From the NCBI RefSeq assembly GCF_027886475.1, contig NZ_CP115670.1, positions 620,001 to 684,000 on the forward strand: 64,000 bases of DNA. The letters run 5' to 3'. The DNA is from Corynebacterium sp. SCR221107. Lineage in GTDB: Bacteria > Actinomycetota > Actinomycetes > Mycobacteriales > Mycobacteriaceae. This document shows positions 45,224 to 53,581 of the stretch, piece after piece. The notes beneath the pieces are model-generated. The model worked only from the letters and a program-made list of their open reading frames with translations. It was not told the origin of the DNA and ran no database searches. Position 1 is the stretch's first letter, and the number at the start of each line of letters is the position of its first letter. A program made the position numbers and the translations under genes.

Positions 45224-46825
45224 CTAGTTCACGCAGCGCGGTCCGTCGCCGCCGGCGTCGATCTTGGGGGAGGCGATAGTCTCGCCGGCATCCGGACCTG
45301 GCTGACCAACCACCGTGGCGGTCTCCGATGCGATGTCGCTACTGTCGGCAGCAGGGCCTGTGTAGTCAGCGGCTGTGACCACGATGACGGTGTTGTCGTC
45401 GAGGGAATCATTGGTGGTAATCGGCAGTCCACCGAGGATGTCGGCGATTGCCTTTGCTTGCTCGGAATCCTGGCTCGAAGCCACGACCTGAGAGGTGTAA
45501 TACATGCCTTCGGTGGCATTGGCGCTCTCGGTGATCTCAAAGCCCTGCTCGCTGAGGAAACCTGCAACTGAACTCGCCAGGCCGGTGGTCTGGGAAGCGT
45601 TGAGCACGTGCAGCTCGAGGCCTGGGAACTGGGATGCGATGTCGCTTGAGGGGGCAGTGGTAGGAGTTTCCTCAGTGGTGGTCTTGTTATTGAGCAGTTC
45701 GTCGAAGAAGGAGTGAACGTCATCGACGTTGACGGTGACCACTGATTCTCCATAATCACCAACGCCGTCGATGGAAGTTACCGGGATGGTATTAAAGGAG
45801 ACGTTGCCGCCGGCGAGGTTTTGTAGCTGGGTGACAAAGCTCATCACATCCCAATCATCGTCGATGATCACCGAACGAGTCACCGCAGCGCCTAGCTCTG
45901 ACAAAGTCACGGGGTTGGTCAGCGTGCCGGAGGACAACACCTTCGACACCAGCGAGGCCATATAGGCCTGCTGGCGCACGATGCGGTCGAGGTCGCCGCG
46001 TGGCAGGCCGTGTCGCTGACGGACGAAGGCAAGGCCTTGGGCGCCGTTGAGGGTCTGCTCGCCGGCCGGGAAATCAGCGCCGGAATATTCGTCGTAGACG
46101 GCATCGTTCAAGCAGACGTCCACGCCGCCGACGGCGTCGGTAAGCAAGACAAAGCCGAGCAGGCCGACCTCGGCATAGTGGTCGACGGTGATGCCGGTGA
46201 GATCGGAGACTGCACTGATCAGACCTTTGCGGCCCGCGTCCTTGGCACGTTCCTGCAAGGAGGCATTGTCTGTCATACCTTGTTCCATGAGATCAGTGGC
46301 CTCGGCGTCCTTATACGCGCCGTACACGCCGTTGATCTTCATGTTTCCGTACTCATCGTCGTGAATGTAGGTATCGCGTGGGATGGAGATAGCCGTTGCC
46401 GATGAGCCGTCGTTGGGCACGCGGATGACCATGATGGTGTCCGTATTTTCCGCCTGCTCATCGCCGGAATGGAGCATATCGATCTCCTCCTGGGTGAGCG
46501 GGTTGCCTTGGGCATCGGTGCGCGAGTCCGAACCCACCAACAAGATGTCGGTGGCTCCATCGGGGGCGTTGCTCTTGACACCGCCGCCGCCAAGCTCGAG
46601 GTTGCCGGATGCCACGGAGTTGCCTATCCGTCCAATGGTGAAATAGCCCATGCCGGAGACGATGAGCACCAGCGCTGAGATGAGCGCCACGATGGCACGC
46701 AGTGGACGTGATCCCATCTGTGCAAGATCGGGGCGACGCGTCGGGGGCGCTTGAATGTCTCGGGTTTGGCGAAACTTGTCGGTCATAGGTGTGTTGAGAT
46801 TTCGGCTTTCGGGCAGCTTCTTCAA
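45224..46825 (-). CDS. lcpA: LytR-CpsA-Psr family phosphotransferase with LytR_C domain
   Basis: 533 residues as drawn from a TTG at 46825. Short cytoplasmic N-terminus, one membrane segment (about 43-66), LCP catalytic domain (about 90-290; LLVGSDSR, TDTIMVIRV, SIPRDTY, KINGVYGAY, VRQRHGLPRGDLDRI), and a C-terminal LytR_C domain (about 395-490). In C. glutamicum the protein at this locus links arabinogalactan to peptidoglycan. The start is unclear: a strong AGGAGG (46847-46852) has no ATG/GTG/TTG in frame at proper distance. Alternatives are ATT 46837 and ATG 46786. Confidence 0.88.
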   Translation of the reverse strand: MKKLPESRNLNTPMTDKFRQTRDIQAPPTRRPDLAQMGSRPLRAIVALISALVLIVSGMGYFTIGRIGNSVASGNLELGGGGVKSNAPDGATDILLVGSDSRTDAQGNPLTQEEIDMLHSGDEQAENTDTIMVIRVPNDGSSATAISIPRDTYIHDDEYGNMKINGVYGAYKDAEATDLMEQGMTDNASLQERAKDAGRKGLISAVSDLTGITVDHYAEVGLLGFVLLTDAVGGVDVCLNDAVYDEYSGADFPAGEQTLNGAQGLAFVRQRHGLPRGDLDRIVRQQAYMASLVSKVLSSGTLTNPVTLSELGAAVTRSVIIDDDWDVMSFVTQLQNLAGGNVSFNTIPVTSIDGVGDYGESVVTVNVDDVHSFFDELLNNKTTTEETPTTAPSSDIASQFPGLELHVLNASQTTGLASSVAGFLSEQGFEITESANATEGMYYTSQVVASSQDSEQAKAIADILGGLPITTNDSLDDNTVIVVTAADYTGPAADSSDIASETATVVGQPGPDAGETIASPKIDAGGDGPRCVN

Positions 46826-47187
46826 GCGGCGGACAATGGGATGCTTCCTCCTATTTTAGGGGCCGTTCATCCTGCGCCCGGATTGATACCAGCGTGGCAA
46901 GACGGTGCTATGAGGAAGAAGCCTTCGCAAGAAGCATACCGGGTTGGGGAAAAGGGGCTGTCGTCAAGCAACGACGGCGCGCATGAACAACCGAAGAGTG
47001 CGTCCTGGAACTCAAAACCCACAAAATGCCTTCGGAAAACAATACCTTGTAAGGAGATGATAAGAACCAAAAAAAGAAAATGCATGGCAACAAAAAGTCA
47101 ATGTTGCATGTGAACTTGGGGTCAATGTGGTGACAAAGCCCTGTGTTGGCTTTAGAACTTAGTGCTACCCCCGCTAAAGTAGTCGAA
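46826..47187. other. Divergent lcpA-wbbL intergenic region
   Basis: 362 bases. Contains the lcpA Shine-Dalgarno (46847-46852), a small hairpin GTCGT-CAAGCA-ACGAC (46960-46975), an AT-rich purine-rich stretch (47020-47110), and TAAAGT (47175-47180), the likely wbbL -10 box seven bases before its ATG. No gene seen. Confidence 0.5.
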
Positions 47188-48081
47188 ATGAACAAGCCCA
47201 TCGCAGTGATCACGGTGACCTATTCACCGGGCGAATTTCTTAGTAGCTTCCTCGATTCCGTCGAGGGCGCCACTGAAGCGCCAACGCTGACGATTCTCGC
47301 GGACAATGGCTCCACCGACGGTGTACCGGAAAAAGCCGCTGCCGAGCGCGCCAATGTGGAATTGTGGCCTACCGGCGGAAATGTCGGCTACGGTTCAGCC
47401 ATCAACTTTGCCGTGCGGAAGCTGGCGAAGATGCGTCTGGCCGGAACCATCAACCCGGACTTCTTTGTCTTCGCCAACCCGGACGTCGTCTTCGACGCAG
47501 GCTCCATTGATGACATGGTCGAATGTGCACAGCGCTGGAAAGCGCGGGGGCACAAGGTCGCCTGCGTTGGACCCTATATCCGTCAATCGGATGGTTCCGC
47601 CTATCCATCAGCACGCGCAGTTCCCAACCTCAGCAACGGCATTGGCCATGCCCTACTCGGTGGGATTTGGAAGAATAACCCCTGGTCGGCTGCCTATCGG
47701 GACAATGCTGACATGGCCCGCGAACGTACCGCTGGCTGGTTGTCCGGCTCGTGCCTGCTCGTGGACTGGGATGCTTTCGAATCCATTGGTGGCTTCGATG
47801 AGCGCTATTTCATGTATATGGAAGATGTTGATTTAGGTGATCGATTCGATCGGGCAGGAATGGTCAACGTCTTTTGCCCAGGCGCGCAGATCACCCATGC
47901 GGTCGGACATGCCGCCGGCAAACATCCGGAAAAGATGCTGCCCGCACACCACGACTCGGCCTATCGTTTTCAGGCCGACCGGCATCCCTCCTTATGGGAG
48001 GCGCCGCTGCGCCTGGCGCTGTGGTTGGGGCTGAAAGTCCGGGCGGCGCTGGTCGTTGCTAGGGCGAAGCTGCGCAACTAG
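47188..48081 (+). CDS. wbbL: Rhamnosyltransferase-type glycosyltransferase
   Basis: 297 residues from ATG 47188, GT2 family. Features: IAVITVTYSPG, ADNGSTDGV, FANPDVVF with the metal-binding Asp, WLSGSCLLVDWDAF, and YMEDVDLGDR with the catalytic acidic residues. By position (lcpA, wbbL, manC, whiB2) it is the WbbL that adds rhamnose to the decaprenyl-PP-GlcNAc linkage unit joining arabinogalactan to peptidoglycan. The frame is open 15 codons upstream; the ATG next to the -10 box is preferred and implies a leaderless mRNA. Confidence 0.88.
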   Translation: MNKPIAVITVTYSPGEFLSSFLDSVEGATEAPTLTILADNGSTDGVPEKAAAERANVELWPTGGNVGYGSAINFAVRKLAKMRLAGTINPDFFVFANPDVVFDAGSIDDMVECAQRWKARGHKVACVGPYIRQSDGSAYPSARAVPNLSNGIGHALLGGIWKNNPWSAAYRDNADMARERTAGWLSGSCLLVDWDAFESIGGFDERYFMYMEDVDLGDRFDRAGMVNVFCPGAQITHAVGHAAGKHPEKMLPAHHDSAYRFQADRHPSLWEAPLRLALWLGLKVRAALVVARAKLRN

Positions 48082-48086
48082 GGTGC

Positions 48087-48130
48087 ACCTGTTTGCACTG
48101 CCCCTTGTCCGTGCCGGTTGCACAGGTTTT
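48087..48130 (+). terminator. wbbL terminator
   Basis: ACCTGT (48087-48092) pairs with ACAGGT (48122-48127), with partial inner pairing of GCAC/GTGC, then TTTT. The T run is directly joined to the interspersed 12-mer. Confidence 0.6.
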
Positions 48131-48141
48131 GCTTGCCGACG
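48130..48141 (+). repeat. Interspersed 12-mer, G variant
   Basis: TGCTTGCCGACG immediately after the wbbL terminator T run; preceded by GGTTGCACAGGTTT, as at 44326. Confidence 0.8.
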
Positions 48142-48433
48142 ATTTCTAGTCCTTGCCTCTTAGCCCAAGGCGATGATTCCCTTCTCTTTGTGCGGCGGGC
48201 GAGAATCGAGGTTCCCGATAGGGGTTGGCGCATAGTGTGATGATTTCCATCAAACTTTTCAGCGCGTACGAAGCTAATGGGCAGGCAAGTACGCTAGCTT
48301 GATGAGTACGTTTGCGTGCGGTCGCCTACGATGGGAAGGATTGATCGCCACCTCGTTCATAGGTGGCGTTTGGGTAGGTTGGCGAAACGCTGAAGTCTCA
48401 AGCCTCTAAGAATCATTTTTTAAGGACTTTTGT

Positions 48434-49552
48434 ATGTCATTGCCTGTGGCAAACACTTTCACCGAGGACAAAGCGGCCGTCGGTGCGAACACCGATGCGG
48501 TCATCCTTGTCGGCGGAAAAGGCACCCGCCTGCGCCCGCTGACCGTCAATACCCCCAAGCCGATGCTGCCGACTGCGGGCGTGCCATTCCTTTCGCACCT
48601 GCTCGCCCGCATCAAGGCTGCCGGAATCACCCACGTCGTGCTGGGTACCTCATTCAAGGCGGAGGTGTTCGAGGAATACTTCGGCAATGGCGAGGCCCTT
48701 GGCCTTGAGATCGAGTACGTGGTTGAAGAAAAGCCACTGGGTACCGGTGGCGGCATCCGCAACGTGTACGACAAGCTGCGCGCTGACACCGTCATGGTGT
48801 TCAACGGCGACGTGCTCGGTGGCACGGATCTCAAGGGCATCCTCGATGCGCACCACGCCAAGGATGCCGATCTGACCTTGCATCTCGTCCGGGTGCCGGA
48901 TCCGCGTGCATTTGGTTGCGTGCCCACCGACGCCGATGGTCGCGTCAGCGCCTTCCTAGAAAAGACCGAGGATCCGCCAACGGATCAGATCAACGCCGGA
49001 TGCTACGTCTTCCGCCGCGAGCTCATCGCTGAAATCCCTGCCGATCGCGTTGTTTCCGTCGAGCGCGAAACCTTCCCGAAGTTCCTCGAAGAAGGCCGCA
49101 AGGTCTACGGATTTGTGGATCAGGCTTATTGGCGCGATATGGGAACCCCACGCGATTTCGTCCGCGGCTCCTCGGACCTGGTGCGCGGCATCGCGCCGTC
49201 CCCCTTGTTGACTGGGCGCACGGGCGAGTCGCTGGTGGATGAGACCGCGGGAGTCAAAGACGGGGCTCTGCTGCTAGGCGGTACCGTCATCGGTCGTGGA
49301 ACCGAGGTTGGTGCCGGGTGTCGTCTCGATGACACAGTTGTTTTTGATGGGGTGACCATAGAGCCGGGCGCTAGGATTGAGGACTCCATCATCGCCTCTG
49401 GTGCCCACATTGGCGCCAATGCCCGAATCAAGGGCTGCGTGATCGGCGAAGGCGCCCACATTGGCGCCCGCTGTGAACTGCTGGATGGTATGCGTGTGTG
49501 GCCGGGCGTGGAGATCCCAGACAACGGCGTGCGCTTTAGCTCTGACGCCTAG
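48434..49552 (+). CDS. manC: Mannose-1-phosphate guanylyltransferase
   Basis: 372 residues. Nucleotidyltransferase domain (about 15-245): VILVGGKGTRLRPLTVNTPKPM, EEKPLGTGGGIRNV, FNGDVLGG. C-terminal left-handed beta-helix (about 265-365) with hexapeptide repeats ending in GAHIGARCELLDGM. It makes GDP-mannose for lipomannan and glycolipids; the phosphomannomutase and ManA encoded nearby supply mannose 1-phosphate. It could instead be an RmlA2-annotated homologue; the family tail favours GDP-mannose pyrophosphorylase. AAGGA lies eight bases before the ATG. Confidence 0.88.
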   Translation: MSLPVANTFTEDKAAVGANTDAVILVGGKGTRLRPLTVNTPKPMLPTAGVPFLSHLLARIKAAGITHVVLGTSFKAEVFEEYFGNGEALGLEIEYVVEEKPLGTGGGIRNVYDKLRADTVMVFNGDVLGGTDLKGILDAHHAKDADLTLHLVRVPDPRAFGCVPTDADGRVSAFLEKTEDPPTDQINAGCYVFRRELIAEIPADRVVSVERETFPKFLEEGRKVYGFVDQAYWRDMGTPRDFVRGSSDLVRGIAPSPLLTGRTGESLVDETAGVKDGALLLGGTVIGRGTEVGAGCRLDDTVVFDGVTIEPGARIEDSIIASGAHIGANARIKGCVIGEGAHIGARCELLDGMRVWPGVEIPDNGVRFSSDA

Positions 49553-50178
49553 AGCGGCGGTCGGTTTCATTTTCATCCCTTTTCCGTAAAGAGACGTGAT
49601 TCGTACCCATAGTGTCCTGTTCGGTTCAAGATCGACAGCCCACCTATGGGTACTTTTTCCTGTTTTGCAACAGGTGTAGCCGCAGGGGTGGAGTTCCCTA
49701 CACTTGTTGGTGATGAAGCGGGGTTTAGACACGCCACGGAGGGGTGTTTTTGGGACTGACAAAAATTCCCGCCACAAGATGTGCTACCCCTGCTGATTAC
49801 CCCTGAAAGGCCAGCTATGTTACTGGTGTGACTATTGGGGTTTTCTAGCTGGGTTTTTATGGTGGAGCTAGGTGTGGATACAAATTCGGGTTGACGATAT
49901 CTAGTGGTAGCGTGTTGAATCTCAGGTATGTAATTCACACAGGGCGGTAGTGACTGTTGGGGGCGAAGGTCCGCGATGGAAATTGGCGTCACTCAACGTG
50001 TGGTTCCGCTAACAACCCATCCCATGGCAAGCGGTGCGAAATCGCTACGATGGGGGCGGTGGACGGTGGAGGCGGTGGGATCGCCCATCGGATCTTGCAC
50101 TTGAACTGTGTATATAAGGAAAACTTTACGGCCGCGGCGTCAGGCGCCGGCGGTCGCCAACGAGGAGAGGAGTGTGGC
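49553..50178. other. Long leader region upstream of whiB2
   Basis: 626 bases. After the manC terminator there is a second hairpin with CCAGCTA (49811-49817) and TAGCTGG (49846-49852) followed by GTTTTT. The rest is AT-richer up to 49930, then GC-rich. No gene with a ribosome-binding site is seen; the region probably carries the whiB2 promoter(s). Confidence 0.5.
49603..49658 (+). terminator. manC terminator
   Basis: Ten-base perfect stem GTACCCATAG (49603-49612) with CTATGGGTAC (49644-49653), then TTTTT. Confidence 0.85.
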
Positions 50179-50478
50179 GTGGAAGATATGGCGAGTAACG
50201 CCGCGCCTCGCACTCGAACAACTCTGGAACTGACCCTTGATGAACTCTTCGGGGCGGTTGAACAGGAGTGGCAAGAGCAGGCGCTATGTGCACAAACCGA
50301 TCCAGAGGCATTCTTCCCGGAAAAGGGTGGTTCGACTCGTGAGGCCAAGCGCATTTGTCAGGCCTGCGCGGTGCGCGATGAATGTCTTGAGTTTGCGTTG
50401 GAACACGATGAGCGTTTCGGAATTTGGGGCGGGTTGTCGGAGCGCGAGCGCCGCCGTCTCAAGCGGGACATCATCTAG
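50179..50478 (+). CDS. whiB2: WhiB-family iron-sulfur transcriptional regulator
   Basis: 99 residues from GTG 50179. Four cysteines at 37, 60, 63 and 69 (C-x22-C-x2-C-x5-C) bind a 4Fe-4S cluster; GIWGG beta-turn and a basic C-terminus (RERRRLKRDII) follow. Its place between manC and pmmA is that of whiB2 (septation and cell-wall control in actinobacteria). AGGAGAGG at 50163-50170 supports the GTG start; ATG 50188 is an alternative. It has a long upstream leader region and its own terminator. Confidence 0.92.
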   Translation: MEDMASNAAPRTRTTLELTLDELFGAVEQEWQEQALCAQTDPEAFFPEKGGSTREAKRICQACAVRDECLEFALEHDERFGIWGGLSERERRRLKRDII

Positions 50479-50590
50479 TAAACAAAGAGAAGAAATAAAG
50501 AAAGAGGCTTCCTTGAGACAAGCCGGCCTTGCCCTCACAATGGCCGACATGACTCGATGATTCTAAAGCTCTTAACTTCATACCTTTGCT

Positions 50591-50645
50591 AAAAGGCACT
50601 CGGGGACTCCTGTCATAGCGGCTCGGAGGCCCCGAGTGCTTTTTG
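50591..50645. terminator. Bidirectional terminator after whiB2
   Basis: GCACTCGGGG (50596-50605) pairs with CCCCGAGTGC (50630-50639), plus inner CTCC/GGAG; AAAA on the left and TTTTT on the right serve whiB2 and the convergent gene. Confidence 0.9.
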
Positions 50646-50655
50646 TGCGTAGTTT

Positions 50656-51111
50656 CTACTTGTCGAAGTCTGGGTCGATGTCTTCCGGTGCAATATTGAG
50701 ATAGGTGGCGACCAGACTGGTAAGCACCTGGCTGAGCAAATCCTGGCGTTCCTGAACGCTGACGCAGCGCTGTTCGATGGGCATGCGGAATAAGACGATG
50801 CGAGCCCGGGTGGGGTTGCCCATGGGATCCACGGCCGCGGGCAGTACGCGTCCCAGCGGCACTGGACCGTCCGCAGTAACTTCGTCGGGAAGCAAAGCGC
50901 TATCGCCGGTCAGTCGCATGCGGGGAATGGTATCCACCGCGATATCAAGGTGCTCGAGCTGTGCTGCGAAGCGCTGCTGGATCGGGGCGTAGGCCTCGAG
51001 GACGGCGGCGTCAAAAAGCTGACGCCGGGAGCGAAAGCGCGGCGTTGATGCGGGCAACAGCGGGCCGCGGATTCCACGTCCGTGGCGGTCGCGGAAGGAA
51101 CGGGTATGCAT
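50656..51111 (-). CDS. Zincin-like metallopeptidase family protein with degenerate site
   Basis: 151 residues from ATG 51111 (TTG 51132 is an alternative). It resembles the small actinobacterial metallopeptidase family: N-terminal RHGRGIRGPLLPAS, ARIVLFRMPIE, and C-terminal YLNIAPEDIDPDFDK. Where true members have HExxH before that tail, this one has VLTSLVATYL, so zinc binding is not expected. Function unknown. It is convergent with whiB2 and divergent from the DUF3499 gene across 100 bases. Confidence 0.75.
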   Translation of the reverse strand: MHTRSFRDRHGRGIRGPLLPASTPRFRSRRQLFDAAVLEAYAPIQQRFAAQLEHLDIAVDTIPRMRLTGDSALLPDEVTADGPVPLGRVLPAAVDPMGNPTRARIVLFRMPIEQRCVSVQERQDLLSQVLTSLVATYLNIAPEDIDPDFDK

Positions 51112-51197
51112 AAGCTCAAAGCCTAGGTCCAAATGGGCTCTCTCGATGGGAGGGCGCGCCGAGCGGGCAACTACTACCTAAACCTAAAGTAAGGGTC

Positions 51198-51203
51198 TAG
51201 ACT
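51198..51203 (+). promoter_or_regulatory. -10 element of the DUF3499 gene
   Basis: TAGACT eight bases before the GTG, the same box and spacing as at trpS. Confidence 0.45.
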
Positions 51204-51211
51204 TTTAAGGC

Positions 51212-51601
51212 GTGAATCAATTTCGCCGTTGCTCCCGACCCGGTTGCGGCAAGCCAGCCGTTGCCACGCTGACCTATGCCTACGCGCAGTCGACTGCCGT
51301 CGTTGGGCCGCTGTTGCCTAACAACGATCCTCATAGCTGGGACCTGTGCGAGTACCATGCCTCCCGGATCACAGCACCGCTGGGCTGGGAGCTGGTGCAC
51401 GTAGACAACCTCGACGAAGACGATGAAGACCTCACCGCGCTGGCCGAGGCCGTGCGTGAGGCCGGCAGCAACACCTCCGGGCTCATGGACGCCACCCAGG
51501 AGTTCGGGGCTAACCACCCGGTTTTCAGGTCGAAGAAGCACACCACCCGCCGTGGTCATCTCTCGGTGGTGCCGGAGCCGGAAGAAGGCGAGGAAAGCTA
51601 G
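51212..51601 (+). CDS. DUF3499 family protein
   Basis: 129 residues of an actinobacterial family of unknown function. RRCSRPGCGKPAVATLTYAYA carries two Cys, and DLCEYHASRITAPLGWELV carries a Cys and His, together a likely zinc site. The C-terminal 50 residues are variable. Its position just before pmmA is conserved in mycobacteria and corynebacteria. GTG start next to a -10 box. Confidence 0.85.
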   Translation: MNQFRRCSRPGCGKPAVATLTYAYAQSTAVVGPLLPNNDPHSWDLCEYHASRITAPLGWELVHVDNLDEDDEDLTALAEAVREAGSNTSGLMDATQEFGANHPVFRSKKHTTRRGHLSVVPEPEEGEES

Positions 51602-51976
51602 CTTCGCTTATAAGAAAAACATGTCCTGACAAGGCGCATGTGAGGGGTGGTAGGTTCCACCCCGATTTTTGTCTGCTGTAGCCACAAGGTGCCTGCTGGC
51701 ACTTTGCAACGCAGTTTCACAGGCTTTAACCACGAGCTTGTCAGTAAAGCTCAAGATGCGTGCGGGTAGGATTATTATTTGGTTTTTGTTTTGCCCGATT
51801 CTGAATATTTGCTTGGTTTGGCACAGACATGGCGCAAGGCAAAAAGAACAAACAAATGTCGCAACTAACAACCTAAACGACAGCTTTTCATCGATGCCGA
51901 GAATGGGGCAAGGAATCGCCTCGACGGTTTCGACGTGCTGTTGCTATTTAATCTCTGAAAGGTAGGAGGCGCCTTC
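51602..51976. other. Intergenic region upstream of pmmA
   Basis: 375 bases, AT-richer around 51770-51870. Open frames here have no ribosome-binding site. No repeat or terminator is convincing; the pmmA promoter is expected here. Confidence 0.4.
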
Positions 51977-53356
51977 ATGCGTACCCGGGAATCAGTCACC
52001 AAGGTGATCAAGGCTTATGACGTCCGTGGTGTCGTTGGCGAGGACATTGACGCCGACTTCATCCGGGAGGTCGGCGCGGCCTTCGGCGCGCTGATGCGCG
52101 AGGAAAATGCCGCCAGCATCGCGGTCGGCCACGACATGCGCCCTTCTTCACCCGAGCTGTCCCGCGCGTTCGCGGAAGGCGCCACCAGTCAGGGTGTTGA
52201 CGTGGTGCTGCTGGGATTGACCTCCACCGACCAGCTTTACTACGCATCCGGTGTGCTTGATAGCCCGGGTGCTATGTTCACCGCCTCCCACAACCCAGCT
52301 AAGTACAACGGCATCAAGATGTGCCGCGCTGGGGCACGCCCAGTGGGGCAGGAGACAGGGCTCGGCACCATCATCGACATGCTGGTTGAAGGCATCCCCG
52401 CCTTTGAAGGCCAGCCAGGAAGTATCTCGGAAAAGGACACTCTGGCCGGGTACGGCGAATACCTGCGTGGGTTGGTGGATCTGTCCGGAATTCGTCCGCT
52501 CAAGGTCGCAGTCGACGCCGCCAACGGCATGGCTGGGCACACGGTGCCTTCGGTATTTGCTGGACTGCCGCTCGAGGTTTCGCCGCTGTACTTCGAGTTG
52601 GATGGCACCTTCCCCAACCACGAGGCCAACCCCCTGGATCCCAAAAACCTCGTCGATCTGCAGGCATTTACCCCGAAGGTAGGCGCGGACATCGGACTGG
52701 CTTTCGATGGCGACGCGGATCGCTGCTTCGTCGTGGATGAAAAGGGTAACCCGGTCTCTCCCTCGGCGATCTGCGCCATCGTGGCCGAACGCTACCTCGC
52801 CGAGCATCCGGGCGCACCGATTATCCACAATCTGATCACCTCGAAGACGGTTCCGGAGATCATCACCGAAAACGGCGGTGTTCCGGTGCGCACCCGCGTG
52901 GGGCACTCCTTTATCAAGGCGCAGATGGCTGAGCATGGTGCAGTCTTCGGTGGCGAGCACTCCGCACACTACTATTTCTCCGAATTCTTCAACGCTGACT
53001 CCGGCATCTTGGCGGCCATGCATGTGCTGGCAGCGTTGGGCTCTCAGGACCTGCCACTTTCGGACATGATGGCCAAGTACAACCGCTATGCAGCCTCTGG
53101 CGAGATCAACTCCCGCCTTGCCTCCGCCGAGCAGCAAGCCGAGCGCACCCAAGCGGTGCTCGATGCCTTCGCGGATCGCATCGAGTCCGTCGATCGCCTC
53201 GACGGTGTCACCGTGGAACTCAAGGACACCAAGGCGTGGTTCAACGTGCGCGCTTCCAACACCGAGCCGCTGCTACGACTCAACGTCGAAGCCCCTACCT
53301 CCTCCGAGGTCGATGCATTGGTGGAAGAGATCCTTTCGATTATCCGCCACAGCTAG
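51977..53356 (+). CDS. manB: Phosphomannomutase
   Basis: 459 residues, alpha-D-phosphohexomutase fold: KAYDVRGVVGEDID, phosphoserine loop MFTASHNPAKYNGIK with Ser104, metal loop FDGDADRCF, sugar loop GGEHSAHYYF, and phosphate-binding VRASNTEPLLRLN. It converts mannose 6-phosphate to mannose 1-phosphate for GDP-mannose (PmmA/ManB type). AGGAGG eight bases upstream sets the ATG. ManA and ManC are encoded nearby, completing the pathway from fructose 6-phosphate. Confidence 0.94.
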   Translation: MRTRESVTKVIKAYDVRGVVGEDIDADFIREVGAAFGALMREENAASIAVGHDMRPSSPELSRAFAEGATSQGVDVVLLGLTSTDQLYYASGVLDSPGAMFTASHNPAKYNGIKMCRAGARPVGQETGLGTIIDMLVEGIPAFEGQPGSISEKDTLAGYGEYLRGLVDLSGIRPLKVAVDAANGMAGHTVPSVFAGLPLEVSPLYFELDGTFPNHEANPLDPKNLVDLQAFTPKVGADIGLAFDGDADRCFVVDEKGNPVSPSAICAIVAERYLAEHPGAPIIHNLITSKTVPEIITENGGVPVRTRVGHSFIKAQMAEHGAVFGGEHSAHYYFSEFFNADSGILAAMHVLAALGSQDLPLSDMMAKYNRYAASGEINSRLASAEQQAERTQAVLDAFADRIESVDRLDGVTVELKDTKAWFNVRASNTEPLLRLNVEAPTSSEVDALVEEILSIIRHS

Positions 53357-53423
53357 GTGGTGCCCAGCGCATCGCCGGTTCGGGCATCCCATCTGGGCTG
53401 TTCTAAGAAGCGCAAAAATAAAT

Positions 53424-53452
53424 AGGGGGCGGAAACAAAAATGCCCCCTTTC
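53424..53452 (+). terminator. manB terminator
   Basis: AGGGGGC (53424-53430) pairs with GCCCCCT (53443-53449), 12-base loop, followed by TTC after a three-T end. Confidence 0.7.
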
Positions 53453-53581
53453 ATCGTTGAGGAAGTAGCTGCCAACGTTCCCAGTGGGGATGTGGCTGCA
53501 AGAGCTAGCTAAGCGCGTTCATCGGGGAGCCTTGGGCTAAGCGGCGTACGCGGTAGAACACAAGATGCGAAAGGCGCCAGC

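Larger units (their letters stand above)
48082..48433. other. wbbL-manC intergenic region
   Basis: 352 bases holding the wbbL terminator, an interspersed 12-mer (48130) and the manC promoter. No gene seen. Confidence 0.5.

Noticed and set aside
51171..51192. Possible DtxR iron box around ACCTAAACCTAAAG
   Set aside because: Only half of the palindrome is present; the second arm is missing.
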